Of a DNA stretch of 64,000 nt, positions 19,576 through 30,129 are shown piece by piece; within the stretch, counting starts at the first letter, position 1; each line of letters starts with the position of its first letter. The DNA is from Symbiodinium natans (taxonomy: Eukaryota > Sar > Dinophyceae > Suessiales > Symbiodiniaceae), in NCBI GenBank assembly GCA_905221605.1, contig CAJNDS010002782.1, forward strand, positions 198,001-262,000, given 5' to 3'. The position numbers and the translations under genes are program-made. The notes below the pieces were generated by a model. It saw only the letters and a list, made by a program, of their open reading frames with translations. It did no database searches and was not told the origin of the DNA.

Positions 19576-20289
19576 TGCCGACCCCAAGGTCCAGGCCCTT
19601 GCCATTGAGTCCATGCTCTTGCATAATCGACGGCCCAGCAGCGGCTGCAAGCTCAAGCGCCACCTCCGCAACACTACTGCTTTCATGCTTCTCTGTCACC
19701 GCCCACCAAACCATGCCCGCCCTTCCCTTTATAGCTCCCGCGTTCCAAGCAGTCCGCATGCAGCGATCGAACCCCTCCAAGTTTCAGCAGTGTTTCGTCG
19801 AGCTCTGGACCACCCGACGCGTGTTCGAGTTTGTATCTTACAGACCTACTCGCGGAAGCAAATTTTTCAAAACAGCGCGAAATCCGTTCGCGGGAGCGCC
19901 CGCAGAAGAACGGAAGGGTTCCGCGGAAGGATTCGTTGTTTCATAGAAAATCTTGCAGGAAAAAGACCACGGCTCATCTGACACTGAAGAGGAGGGGCTT
20001 CGCATTCAGATCCGAAGAATTGTCCGAAGGAGGCTCCGAAAACAGATCTAACAATGCTGAAATAAGGATTTCACGAAGTACAGGTGCATCCTCAAAAAGG
20101 TCCGAGGGCACGCTTGAAGGGTGTACGGAAAGATGATCCGACAAAGCCGCAACGCGCAAGTACAACCACGCGAGTCGCCTTCGCCATTCGCTCGGGCAAA
20201 CAATGGGGTCCCCCTGTGTCCTGCTCGTCTGGGTGCGCCCGGCACTCTCTATTGTCTATTGCTGGACTGATGCAGCTTGGCCTAACCAC

Positions 20290-20541
20290 ATGCATCAAAG
20301 ACTGGGCGACACCCATGTGCACCTGCGAGAAAACCCTGACCATCAGGTGCGGCAACAAGACTCGCTGCTGGAAGGCGATCGGAGCTCGATCTCTTTCAGC
20401 AGTCAGATTTGTGAACCCATGTTTCATTGTGAAGGTGACGAAGACGGCAGCGAGCGATGGGAGGATGCTTAGCGCAGAGCAGAGAGGTCGCAGTCGTTTC
20501 TTGAAGAAGTGGTTTTGGCATAACAGACAGTGCGGTTGCAA
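20290..20541 (-). CDS. Tentative exon, possible membrane segment (minus strand)
   Basis: The minus frame contains CSALSILPSLAAVFVTFTMK and then GFTNLTAERDRAPIAFQQR. A plus frame of similar length with a regular cysteine pattern overlaps (20084-20572). The strand is not resolved. Confidence 0.28.
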
Positions 20542-20661
20542 TGTTGCAGTGGTCTTGAAAGTTGAGTTGTAGCAGTGGTGGGCTGTAAACGCACATACAT
20601 TGTTTGACTGAGATCCATTGTCTAGCCGAGTCTAGCCCCCACTTGGTGGCCACAGTTTGCA

Positions 20662-20862
20662 ATGTCTGAGGAGAATGGCGGAGAGTACATTGAAGAGGAT
20701 CACCCAGAAGAGGATCTCATTTCAAACCAGTGCTTCATGGCAGCCCCAAACTTGGATGAAAGACTCAAAAGCCCTGCCGTGGGCAGGATCCCGAAGACGA
20801 CGAGGCCGTTTACCTCTCAGAGGTGGCTCCAAATTGCTCGGTCTCGTGACAAGTCAGCTTAA
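20662..20862 (+). CDS. Weak start-exon candidate, acidic
   Basis: ATG at 20662 followed by MSEENGGEYIEEDHPEEDLI, an acidic N-terminal-like stretch, then a basic tail to TAA at 20860. There is no splice or family support. Confidence 0.22.
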   Translation: MSEENGGEYIEEDHPEEDLISNQCFMAAPNLDERLKSPAVGRIPKTTRPFTSQRWLQIARSRDKSA

Positions 20863-20929
20863 TGTCAACCCCACATCTATTAGTGGGGTGGGAGCTTTTA
20901 ATATGCGGCCGGCCAGGGGATGACGGTCC

Positions 20930-22270
20930 AAGACTACTTTCCATTAGCAGAAGGTTCCGGGCTCATATGTCTAAACAGATCTTTATAAGGGAGTCCGGTG
21001 AGGATAAGAAAGTGGTGACTATTCTAACATTCAACTGGCCAGGAACCCTAAATTTACTGCAGATTATTGCAGATTGCTTAATTGTTCAGTTAAGCTTTGT
21101 CATCCGAGCAGGCCAGAAACAGCTCCAGAAGCTTCGGTTTCGGTCTCTAGAGAAGCAGATCTCGATTGAGATTGCTGTAACTCCAGATAAACCTCCTTAA
21201 GCTAAAACCTTCAGCCTTCGGGTCCTGGATGTCTGGAAGCTGCCAGAGATCTCAGCCCAGCAGCTTCCTTGCTTAAATCCTTATCCGCCGGGGCTTGAAA
21301 ACAAGTCCGGAGAGGGTACCCCTTTCACGGGCCTCTGAGGTAATAATAACCGGGTGGCAACAATAATCTCGGAGCCCGGAGGCCCTGGGAAGCCTCAAGT
21401 TTGAGAGACCATCTCTCTTAAGGCGCAAGAGAACATTCTAGCCTTCAGGTAGACCCACTCAATTGCCACCCTTGCTTTTCTTACACCCCTCAAACTCCCG
21501 AGACGCTAAACACATCTTGGGGGGGTTATGGATGCGACGCTAACATTAGGGGCTTAAGGTTTAGATTTAGCCACGTTTAGTCACAGGATGTGACAAGCCC
21601 ACGAAGACTGAGCACAATCTGAAGCGCATGCGTGGTTCTAGCACGAAGACAAGAGTCACAATAATTTCGGAAGGCATATCGAGAATGGGAAGTGCACTAT
21701 CTCAGACGGCTGGCCATGAGGGTGTCTTGGCATGACTTGGTCGCACCGGAATCACGGGAACGAGGGAATTTTTGAAATCATTTCACAACATTCTACAGGG
21801 TTTACCAGTTTACAACTTCAGACCTGGTAGGGTTTTAGAGTTTAGAGCATCAGTTTTCGAGTTTCCCAACACTCACAGAATCTCACAAGCACTGAACCCC
21901 GAATCCCAGCATCTTCGGTATCTGTCCAACCGCGCAGACAATCGAACAACAGGCTTTTCGCAGTGTCGTTTCGAGCCTGTAGAATTGCCCAGGCTATAGT
22001 GACCTCCTGCAGACACTTTTCATTATCTGCCCTGCATCCTGAATATGCACGGCTTGACCACTGGCAATGTTCATGTTTAGCAAGCCTGTTGCATCAAACC
22101 CTTCAGCGAGGTATGGCTCTACTCAGTTGTTGAGGTTTTTTACGTTTTGCTTCATTGCTTAAAGGAATTAGGGCCGAGGGCCTTTGCCCCTGCCATCGGT
22201 CCCGACACGGAAGCCCTGGCTTTGTCCTAACAGAATCCGGGACCGTGCGCAAGTTTTCCACCACCAAGAG
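20930..22270. other. No supported gene
   Basis: Only short competing frames; AT-richer than its surroundings. A GGGTTTAG-like remnant lies near 21550-21565. Nothing else was recognised. Confidence 0.3.
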
Positions 22271-22459
22271 CCCTCAAAACATGTCAAAACACTGATTGGC
22301 CCAATGATTCTCCTGAGATCCATCGGCTTTTGACCCTGGAGCTCGACCGAGCCGAAGAGGCGCCACGTTGTGCGATGCCGCATGGGGTGTCAAAACCAGG
22401 GCTTCGGGGGGTCGTGTGGATTTGGGGCTTCGGGGTGGGCCAGCCCGAAACACGGAGCA

Positions 22460-22605
22460 TCCTGAAGCAAAAGTGCGGAGGCTTTGTTTGCCGTATTCGT
22501 CCAGCATGATGCCAACCTGGATGGCCGCGTCCGGGGAGATGAGGCCACCAAGCTGCTGCAGGCCCGCTTCATCAAAAGTGGTTGCTATAGCGGACAGAGA
22601 GCAGA
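22460..22605 (-). CDS. Exon, soluble helical segment (minus strand)
   Basis: The minus frame reads LSAIATTFDEAGLQQLGGLI, then SPDAAIQVGIMLDEYGKQS and LRTFASGCSVF: well-spaced charged and hydrophobic residues typical of a globular helical protein. The opposite-strand frame is much less natural. Borders are approximate. Confidence 0.38.
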
Positions 22606-22829
22606 CACGCCACTGCCAGGCAATTGAGAGCTGTGCTCCTGGGAGCACAGAGGAGAGTACTCCCCAGAAGAAGGCAGGGGCTCGGGATTAGGGTCCGCGG
22701 TGCCAGCCCGGAACTACCCTAAAGTGTCCTGCGCTCGAGAAAAACTCACTTCTTGCACATGCTGCAGAGTTGGTGTTGCAACCGGCCTGAGCGCCAGTCT
22801 ATGCCAGTCTCTATGATCGGATCGGAGCC

Positions 22830-22925
22830 GCCCTGACTTCGAAGAGACCCTGCAAGGATGGATCCATCTCGCTCGTTTCGCTGCTGCGGTGGTACAGCGG
22901 CTCCAATGGGTCTGAGCAGAAGGCA
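22830..22925 (-). CDS. Exon, acidic/Ser-rich (minus strand)
   Basis: The minus frame begins after a TGA and an AAAG/CCAG acceptor, and reads NPADAFCSDPLEPLYHRS, then SETSEMDPSLQGLFEVRAA before a stop. Two other minus frames are open here but biased. It fits a minus-strand gene spanning about 22.4-23.2 kb. Confidence 0.36.
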
Positions 22926-22984
22926 TCTGCTGGATTGCCAACTGGCGGAAGTAGCCTTTCTCAGAAAATACCCGAGTTTGCCAG

Positions 22985-23230
22985 ATCTGCGCGCGAAAAG
23001 AGGGAGAAATGAGAGAGGCCTCCTCCTACAGCTTCGGCGCAGCCACGTTGCTGACTGGTCTGCTGGGTTCCGGCGTCGTTGGCTGCGATGCGCGGCTTCA
23101 GGCAGGGAGGGCTTGAGGGTCGGCTGTATGCGGCCTAGTAGATGGTTGAGAGGGTAGCACTCTAGAGGTTGTATTTGAGCAGTCTGCTGGGCAAGTAGTG
23201 CCACTGCTTGGAGCATCGAGGCGATTGAGC
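22985..23230 (-). CDS. Upstream exon candidates of the 22-kb minus-strand gene
   Basis: One minus frame contains LNRLDAPSSGTTCPADCSN (about 23150-23225). Another contains KPRIAANDAGTQQTSQQRG (about 23000-23110). Which frame is used, and where the start lies, is open. Confidence 0.27.
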
Positions 23231-23796
23231 CAATTAGCAATGTGTGAATATAAGAATGTCATCACGGAAGAACAGAATCATGGACTAGTAGTACACTGGA
23301 ACAATAGAACAATGGAATCATACAGTAATACAGTACTGTACATATTAGATGATGTTGAACATCCCCCAACCCCTGCAGACAAGGAATTTGCTGGCTCACT
23401 TTGTGGTCATGTTCCGGAGTTGGGCGGGATACTGGGGTTGGGCACTCCTGGAACTCTCGAACCAGACTCCGGGATACTTCCGATTGGGCAGGGCGAGGAG
23501 AAGAGCTTAGCTAAAACTCTAGCAGCCCCACCGCAAGGATGGGGAATATCCATTTGGGTTGCAGAACATGTGGCCTGGAAGGGACTCGACTGGCTGTCTC
23601 TGCGCAGAAATGTCGGCGGCTGAGTGGAGAGAGACTTGAAGTTTGACCAGCCTTTACTGCATGGTATGAAGCCTTTGATTCACTCCAGACTTCTAGCAGA
23701 CTCTGGCAGACTACTCAATACACCGCCTTCTTTGTGTTGGGTTCTGAAAGCAACAAAAGATTTGACAGTACGCTTGTGCGCAGAACGTCTGCTCAG

Positions 23797-24300
23797 ATAT
23801 TGAAGATGCGTGGGAGGTCATGGGATACCGAAGAATCTACAGTCAGCTGCGCGAGCTGAAGGCAGAGTTCTGTTTTGCATTTCCTGGTTGAATGAGGCTG
23901 CAGCTGTCCTCGTAAAGTCTGGAAATCAGCTTTGTTGGAATTGTGACTTAGAGCTTATGAATTCGTTAGTTAAGTAGAGCGGAGAGTACAGGCAGCTTTG
24001 GTCTTGAAGTGGTTGGTCTTCCCTGTTGCTTGTCCAGCTGCCCGACAGCTGCAGTCAGCACCAGTCCTGAGCATGCCATCCGAAGCACCGCAGGAGGAGC
24101 GGATGCTGACGCTAATCATGGAGAAAGAGAGGTAGGGCAACGGAAAGCTCATTCATCCATCGAGTTCTTGTGCTGCAGTCTCGTTCCAGTTGTGCTTGTT
24201 CTGTTGCTTGTAGTATGCGAACAACGCCAGTGGCACATGGGCATGGATCCTTGCGCTGTTGTCCACCGCACTAGTCACTGCTCGTCCGATGTACTTCGTT
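23797..24300 (+). CDS. Three phase-linked exons of a plus-strand gene of unknown family
   Basis: Exons 23797-23886, 23992-24131 and 24214-about 24300. Exon 1 starts after CTGCTCAG and reads EDAWEVMGYRRIYSQLRELK, ending at G|GTTGAA in phase 1. Exon 2 starts after TACAG and reads SFGLEVVGLPCCLSSCPTAA and GGADADANHGERE, ending at GAGAG|GTAGGG in phase 0. Exon 3 starts after a strong pyrimidine-TAG acceptor in phase 0 with YANNASGTWAWILALLSTAL, probably a membrane segment. The phases match at both junctions. The donor of exon 3 was not fixed. No family was recognised. Confidence 0.52.
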
Positions 24301-24548
24301 TCTGTGCCAGTCAAACTGGGCTGTTGGAGACGATGCCCGAGCTCAACTCTCAGACGAGCGCGATGAGATAGAACAGAAGCTTTATGCGTCTATTTTTGCA
24401 TAGGCAAATGCCCTATTAGATTCCGCCGCTGTGCCAGACTCAACTCCTCAGACAATGCAGCTGCAGCATACAAATACTTTGTTCCTGCCCCAGCCGACTA
24501 CTGAGTAGAATGCTTTGAGCGATACGGTTTGTACTGCCAAATGTGGGA

Positions 24549-24676
24549 CCGCGACGACTACTACTGCTACTGCTACTGCTACTGCTACTACTGCTACTGC
24601 TACTGCTACTGCTACTACTACTCCTACTACTACTACTATTACTACTACTACTACTTCTACTACTACTTCTACTGCG

Positions 24677-24723
<47 letters not shown>

Positions 24724-24775
24724 CACTACCACCAATATTACAACTGCTCTCACCATCTCCTACTCCTACTAATGT
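24549..24775 (+). repeat. CTA/CTG trinucleotide microsatellite
   Basis: (CTACTG)n followed by (CTA)n with CTT and ACC interruptions. All frames stay open and give poly-Leu, poly-Thr, poly-Tyr or poly-Ser products, which are artefacts. It lies in an intron of the 23.8-30.3 kb gene, if that is one gene. Confidence 0.95.
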
Positions 24776-24844
24776 GCTACTCTGATCCGGAATGCGAAAA
24801 CACAAGCGAACACTAGCTTATTGCATCTGATTGTATAATATCCA

Positions 24845-24951
24845 GCAAGCATCGTCTACCACAGCCCATGTCCAAGTCAAGGTACTACAAGCTACTCGCA
24901 AAGGAGTTCGAGGGTGACATGGACCCGCAGCTGGTGCAGATTCAAGACTAG
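24845..24951 (+). CDS. Exon, basic-acidic helical segment
   Basis: After ATCCAG the frame reads SKHRLPQPMSKSRYYKLLAK, then EFEGDMDPQLVQIQD before TAG. It is soluble and helical-looking. It follows the microsatellite on the same strand as the 23.8-24.3 kb exons; phase to the neighbours was not established. Confidence 0.38.
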
Positions 24952-25485
24952 CCTTGCGTGCACTTTCATGTGTCGGCCACTTGGAACTAAAGCATTTGTG
25001 GTCAAATTGGTGGTTTGCATTTGATATTGTGAACTTGCGCACTGGCGGCTGGACAATTTCCAGATCATGTCTGACAGGGCTGTCGCAAAGTCAAACGCCC
25101 GTCAAAAGCGTAGATTCCGGTTGAGAGTGGGTTCTGGCCTCTTGCTGACATTGCTGACTTGAGAAGAAAGGTTTTTGACATGATGGGGCAATGTTAGTAA
25201 CTGCGAAGCTGCTGCAGCATTTGCCAGCATATGTTTGTGGCTGGCTGTTCACTCATCGCGCGCGTGCTCACATGGCCTCCTGAGCTGACATGTCGTGTTG
25301 ATGGTATGATAGATGCATCATTGGCAGTTTGTCACGGCCGTTGTCCAGTGGTTCTTGCTTGGGCCGTTCCTAGCAAGTGAAAGGAGCTACTCTTCGAACT
25401 CTTCTGTGAGGTCCAGCGTGTGCTTTTGGTGTGCTGTGAACCCTGTGAACCCTGACAAGCCTGAACCACCTTTGCAATTCAAAAG

Positions 25486-25795
25486 GTCGATGAGTCCAAC
25501 AATCTCCTCCTGGAAGAGCGGGAGGCAGACCGCCATATACCACCTCGTGGCGCCTGGACTAGTGACCAGGAATTCCGGTGTTCTTGGGGCTGTTAGTCAC
25601 TTAGTTCTTGCAACACAGCGCGCTGCTAATTTGTCAGTGATGAATATATGAATGAACCACAAAAGCACGAGATTTTATTTGCATGGATACATGGATAGTC
25701 ATCCGCAAGAGTGCAAGAGGTGGAGATCATGCTCCGCAAGATGGACACGGTTGCAACGCCGGTCGCCCCCTCAGACTCCGTAGAGCAGGCGCCGT
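25486..25795 (+). CDS. Two coiled-coil-like exons (25486-25577, about 25703-25795)
   Basis: The first follows CAAAAG and reads VDESNNLLLEEREADRHIPP. The second reads VQEVEIMLRKMDTVATPVAP, then SDSVEQAP before TGA. Charged heptad-like spacing suggests a coiled coil. The borders of the second exon are approximate. Confidence 0.38.
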
Positions 25796-25907
25796 GAACG
25801 TAACAATGTGGGTACATGTGAACTCATTGTGAATGGTAATGTACTCGTTGCGAATACTAATGTACTTCCATGAAGGCAAGAGTGATTCTCTGTCGGCCTT
25901 TCTGCAG

Positions 25908-26004
25908 GAAGAGCTTCGGCGATACGTGGCCGAAATCAACCTTGTTCTGCCCGGCATGATTCGGATTGGCTGGGATTGGCACCAAGACTTCCTCGGGCCT
26001 GCAG
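25908..26004 (+). CDS. Well-bounded exon, unknown protein
   Basis: A 97-base exon between a strong acceptor (CGGCCTTTCTGCAG) and CTGCAG|GTTACT. It starts in phase 0 and ends in phase 1, and reads EELRRYVAEINLVLPGMIRI followed by GWDWHQDFLGPAG. An in-frame TAG lies just beyond the donor, supporting the border. Confidence 0.52.
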
Positions 26005-26049
26005 GTTACTAGTGCAGAAGAAGCCCACCAATGGATTGGGCTCAAGGTT

Positions 26050-26368
26050 AGATGAGAGGAATGAGAGGCGCAGAGCACAAGTACAACACCGAAGCCCAAA
26101 GCCCCAAACCCAGAGCTCGACAAGCAACGCTCCACGATGCCGCTATGCTCCATGAGTCTGCAATGCAACACGTTACCCTGACTGCCCTGAGCTCACAGTA
26201 TGCAGCACTTACCACCTCAGCCGAGAACAGACTTTTTCAGAAAGACGTGGTGACACCATGCTGGCACCGCCCGCTTGACGTGTGTTCTGCGGGCAAAAGT
26301 ATCTCAGAGAGCGCAGTCCTCAGAGGACTTCCAGCCAGGAGTGCTTGAAGGCGCCGTTACCTGAAGCT
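26050..26368 (+). CDS. Weak exon candidates
   Basis: Open plus frames with helical composition (CVLRAKVSQRAQSSEDFQPG in one frame at about 26280-26366). The frame is unresolved. Confidence 0.22.
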
Positions 26369-26535
26369 CATCTTGATGTCTTCGTAGCCTCTTAGGGTCT
26401 TACGGCCTAGGGCCCAGCCAGGCAGCCAGGCAGCAGGTCAGTGAGCAATTCGTGGTAAAACCAAGGCCGCTTGCCATGGCCGCACCTGAGAAAAGCCCTG
26501 AGGCCCGGAAGCTTCATAGAGAAATCCAAAATCAG

Positions 26536-26562
26536 GGGGGGGGGGGGGGGGGGGGGGGGAAT
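26536..26562 (+). repeat. Poly-G run (~24-26 G)
   Basis: Unbroken G run inside otherwise mixed sequence; likely intronic and likely prone to length error. Confidence 0.9.
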
Positions 26563-26934
26563 GGCATCCCTTGCTTGTGAACGTGGGCTTGGAATCGTTG
26601 CCTGCATGAGCCAAGAGTATGGAGGCACCTGGGAGCTGAATGCTTCATCTTCCATAGAGAGGGCACTGCGGTTTCTCGACTAAGTGAAGTCACATATTTC
26701 ATCTGGGGTTGTCCCTCTTGAATATCGCAACAGAGTCCCTGATGTAGTCAGAACGAAGTGTCGGTGCCGCTCATCAGGCCCCAAAGCCTGAAGGCCTCCC
26801 CGAAGAGGCCAGGCCGCATTTCCCGGAGCGATCGCCGCAGTGTAGATTCTTGTGGAAAGCTCTGACAACACAGTACAATACAGTACAATACAGTACACGA
26901 ACTGCATGATAGGGGGCAGGAGTGCTCTCGGCAG

Positions 26935-27001
26935 GTCAAAAAGAAGCGTATCAACATCTTGGGCTTTCAGGCGGAGTTCGATCGCACATGGAAATTGGAA
27001 C
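26935..27001 (+). CDS. Short exon, basic then aromatic
   Basis: Starts after TCGGCAG and reads VKKKRINILGFQAEFDRTWK, with a stop (TGA 27004) just after a C|GTTGAA donor-like site. Plus strand, in line with the rest of the 23.8-30.3 kb block. Confidence 0.42.
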
Positions 27002-27009
27002 GTTGAAAC

Positions 27010-27374
27010 ATGTTGAGGAGGCCATCGATTGTTCGTTTCGTGCTGGCCAGGTCACAGTGGCAGAAAGCAAAGTCAGAAAAGTATTCCTGGGCGCGACGGG
27101 GTTCTTCGTGGTGTTTAATGGCTTGGCCGTGCCTTTGCCGCATCAGATATGTTTCGATCATGGAATCTTTCTGTTCCTGGAAACCTGGCTGGCCAGCCTT
27201 GCTGCCGCGAACTGCACACCCCAGCTCAATACTCAGCGTTCAGAAGCCAAGTTGCCATTCGCCTTGCCGAAGCTGCGTCGGTTTCTGGGGGCCCCGTATG
27301 TCCCTATGAAGCGCAACGCTGTCGAGGCGCTCTCTGGGGCTTGTGAAGCTTATTGCCTCTTCAGTCGCATGTAG
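27010..27374 (+). CDS. Open frame, possible exon
   Basis: The plus frame contains HVEEAIDCSFRAGQVTVAES and later LRRFLGAPYVPMKRNAVEAL. Two competing frames are open. No borders were fixed. Confidence 0.25.
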
Positions 27375-27448
27375 GCAATGTCGGAGGTTCGAGGACTTGA
27401 CAGAGTGAGGCACGTTGAAACGCCTTCCCTTGCAGCATGCTGCCCCTG

Positions 27449-27770
27449 ATTGGTCAAGAAGAGCCATGGGAGTGTAGCATTGCAGCATGCTGTAGCAAAA
27501 CTGCAAAGGTCTCAAGAAGCCGACAGATGCCAACAAATTCTCTTGAAAGGATCAGACTGTTGGACAGCTGCTGCGTTACTTCGCTTGAAGACGAGCCTTC
27601 TCGATGCACGGCGACAGCGCCATGGGAGAAATTTAGCTTGGGGCCATGGATCGCGCAGCGGCTGTGCTGGATGCTGCCAGCCTTGCAGAGGCGAATGCAA
27701 ATGAACATGAACAGGGCTATAGTAATGGGCTTTCGAACAAAAAGTGCATCCGCGAATCATTCTAGGGTGC
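27449..27770 (+). CDS. Helical coding stretch in two adjacent frames
   Basis: Frame 1 reads ALQHAVAKLQRSQEADRCQQ, then KGSDCWTAAALLRLKTSLLD up to about 27640. A different frame then reads AMDRAAAVLDAASLAEANAN, EHEQGYSNGLSNKKC, to a stop at 27763-27765. There is no room for a normal intron between them. Either one frame is wrong, a very short intron exists, or there is a one-base change near the GGG/AAATTT runs at 27620-27640. Confidence 0.38.
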
Positions 27771-27944
27771 GACAGTTGTGCAGTGGCAGGTGCTAACAAA
27801 CACAGCTGCTGGGCGCCTTCGGTGCTGCAGCAGGCCATTTACGGTCAGTTGCAGGGGACGTCGGTGTGCCAAGGAAGCTGTGATGCGCTCCCTTACACGG
27901 GAGTTTTGATGACTCTGCTTACCCTCTCCCTTCTCATTCTCCAG

Positions 27945-28189
27945 CCTTCCCACCTACTGTAGCATCCCCTCTGCCGAGACATGCCGAAATAGAGGTCGAG
28001 CTGCTAGCATCAAGCAGCTTTGCTATCTCTAGGCCATTGCGCTTCGTGGGACGAGAACCCGGAGGTAGCAGCCTCAGCCAGAATGTGGGCTTGCGCATAA
28101 CAATTCACCTGTCCCACACCCATCCTGATGCACTTTGGCATCACTTGGGCTCATTCGCTTGTCGACTTCTTGACACCTCCACAATTCAG
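27945..28189 (+). CDS. Well-bounded 245-base exon, unknown protein
   Basis: Acceptor with a long pyrimidine tract (CCTCTCCCTTCTCATTCTCCAG) and donor ATTCAG|GTTTCA. The frame is open throughout without an ATG: PLPRHAEIEVELLASSSFAI, SRPLRFVGREPGGSSLSQNV, GLRITIHLSHTHPDALWHHL. It starts in phase 1 and ends in phase 0. The alternating pattern suggests beta structure. An in-frame TGA follows the donor. Confidence 0.55.
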
Positions 28190-28730
28190 GTTTCAGGTAG
28201 CTGAGGTATCTATTTGCTTGGTTTTGGGTATGCCATGCTAGCTAAGTTTAGGGCCTGGGCTGCTCGGCAAAACCTCCTCTCAAGGGGATCACCCACTGGT
28301 GCTCAATAGTTTATAGAGTAGTTTCAAGGTATTGTCAGGCTGTGAGACTTCCGCAAGACAGACCTTTTATGAACCTGAGTTCTAGGCTCGCCCACCCCTT
28401 TTCATTTCAAATTATTCTGCGGCTCATGGTCGAAGTCTACTGTAGAGTTGCAAATACAGGGCTTAGGGCTCACCGATTGGGTTCAGAATAAGCCCAAGTG
28501 CGTTGCAGGACGCTTCCTTTGCGCCGCCTTACATGAGGATGCTGAGAGGCTCAGACCCTTGCTGAAAGGCACAGCGCGGTCAGAACTGAACCTAAGTTAC
28601 CTAAGTTCTCATTCTTTCAAAGTGTAGCACGGCCACCCATTTGCAAGGCTCAGCTTCGGTTGGTTGTTTCAGATGGCTGTTGTCGTCATGAGTGAGCGCT
28701 CCCCTCTGCAGCATGCAGCATGTGCGCTAA
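28190..28730. other. Probable intron
   Basis: No frame here showed exon-like borders. Confidence 0.3.
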
Positions 28731-28789
28731 CTAGTTGTCAAGAAACAGCCTGTTGTTCTTGCGCTCATGTGTCGTTTACAAAATCCTGG

Positions 28790-28940
28790 CAGGAAGCTTT
28801 GTGTGGTGGGAGAGGTTGGTGACATTAGATCTGGCAAAGACACTGGAGCTGGGCGATTCTGGTCTCAAGCGCAGCCTTTGCCGATCTTTGGCGGAGGATG
28901 GCACCATGTGGATTGTGGAGGATGCTGCTCGGATTTGATC
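28790..28940 (+). CDS. Exon candidate, frame undecided
   Basis: Two plus frames look natural: one reads KTLELGDSGLKRSLCRSLAE, the other KLCVVGEVGDIRSGKDTGAG. Only one can be right; borders were not fixed. Confidence 0.3.
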
Positions 28941-29056
28941 GATTTGTTTTCGCACCAGGCCCTAGCAGCCAGCAACCACAACTCCTGATTCACTGCTACC
29001 TTGCGCACGATCTTGTTTTGATAAGATGCCGGTGTAGAATTTGACCTCATCTTCAG

Positions 29057-29475
29057 CAGATGAGGAACTGGCCGCCATGCTGCCTCCAATCTATCAACAG
29101 CTCAAGGCTGCAACTTCGAATTTTAGCCATGATAACTGCAAGGGGCAGCTCAGCATTCCTGGACTCTGCTGCATCGGTGCTTGGAAGGCGTTGCGGCGCA
29201 TGTCCTTGGCGGTGTCTTACGAAGACATGCGCGGCGAGGGGTCAAAGCTCAGCGCGCCAAACTGTCTTCAGGAGGCCGCGAAGTTTGCAGCTTATGTGCA
29301 TTTATTGTGAGTACTTGCCCATGTTCCATACGCCATTGTCACCATCCGCGGCAGGTGGGAATGCTTCCTGCATTACAAGAGCTCTACATCGCAACCGACC
29401 ACTGTTGTCTGGAGGCCAGCGTTCGGAAATATGCAAGTTACACAGAGAACTTCCGGCTTGAGGAGCTGCAGGCCC
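29057..29475 (+). CDS. Two phase-linked exons with a 48-bp intron, unknown protein
   Basis: Exon 29057-29306 starts after a CTTCAG acceptor and reads DEELAAMLPPIYQQLKAATS, then GAWKALRRMSLAVSYEDMRG and EAAKFAAYVHL. It ends at a consensus TATT|GTGAGT in phase 2. The next exon, 29355-29475, starts after CGGCAG. Completing the codon gives LWECFLHYKSSTSQPTTVVW and RPAFGNMQVTQ, ending at a consensus CCC|GTAAGA in phase 0. Another frame in exon 2 also looks natural but does not match phase. Confidence 0.55.
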
Positions 29476-29939
29476 GTAAGAGTGGCATCGCCATAGGGCA
29501 AGAAGAAACCCATCCACACTAGCGCGAACCCCATTTTCTCTCAGTACCAGTCGATAGCTGGTCAGTCGCCTTGCGTTGCAGAAACGAACCTTCTATCGTA
29601 GCATGCAGGGTTTCCAAGTGAAGGACTATATAGCTTAGGGTTTAGGGATCTCAGGAGGACCCTTTACACGAACCCAGCTCCCTTGCACACTCTTCTTGGT
29701 CAAGGTCGCGCTTCTCGGAGCTCTTGCCCAGCTAGGAGCATGCTGTCGGGTGTAGGGTTGAGGGTTTGAGGGTTGAGGGCTGGTGGTGGCGTTGATGGTG
29801 TGCTTGCGGGTCGGGCTGGTTGCTACTCTGCGCTGCTGCTCTCCCTGGCGTCGCCTAAGTCATCGACTGTCGACTTGTTTTGTTTGATGACATCCCTGCC
29901 ATCTCTTCTGCACGGCTGCGTGCGTGGAGGGAGTTTTTT

Positions 29940-30106
29940 GCAGTCCACATATGGTTGGTGCTATTCTTGATGGCTGCCCTGCGACTGCTGATGCTGTAAA
30001 CACTGCCCCCAGCTGCCCCAGCCAGCCACTGGATAACATTGTGTGTTTTGCTCTCGTTCGGAACCGGTCCCTGCTGCATCGCCACTTCGCAATTCAAGTT
30101 CAAGAA
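29940..30106 (+). CDS. Exon, unknown protein
   Basis: After a GAGTTTTTTGCAG acceptor (29943) the frame reads PHMVGAILDGCPATADAVNT, APSCPSQPLDNIVCFALVRN and RSLLHRHFAIQVQ to a stop at 30107. The hydrophobic alternative frame over 29950-29996 is interpreted as a shadow. Confidence 0.45.
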
Positions 30107-30129
30107 TGAACTTGATTCTTGATGTTTAG

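Noticed and set aside
24440-24816. Poly-Leu, poly-Thr, poly-Ser and poly-Tyr frames
   Set aside because: CTA/CTG microsatellite read in different frames.
26030-26048. GGCTCAAG followed by GT, resembling the 3' end of an SL RNA exon
   Set aside because: Only the last eight bases match, and no leader sequence or Sm-like site was seen nearby.
29950-29997. Hydrophobic WLVLFLMAALRLL frame as a transmembrane exon
   Set aside because: A different frame with the same acceptor stays open for 54 codons with natural composition; the hydrophobic one is likely a shifted shadow. The same caution was applied to 23971-24134.
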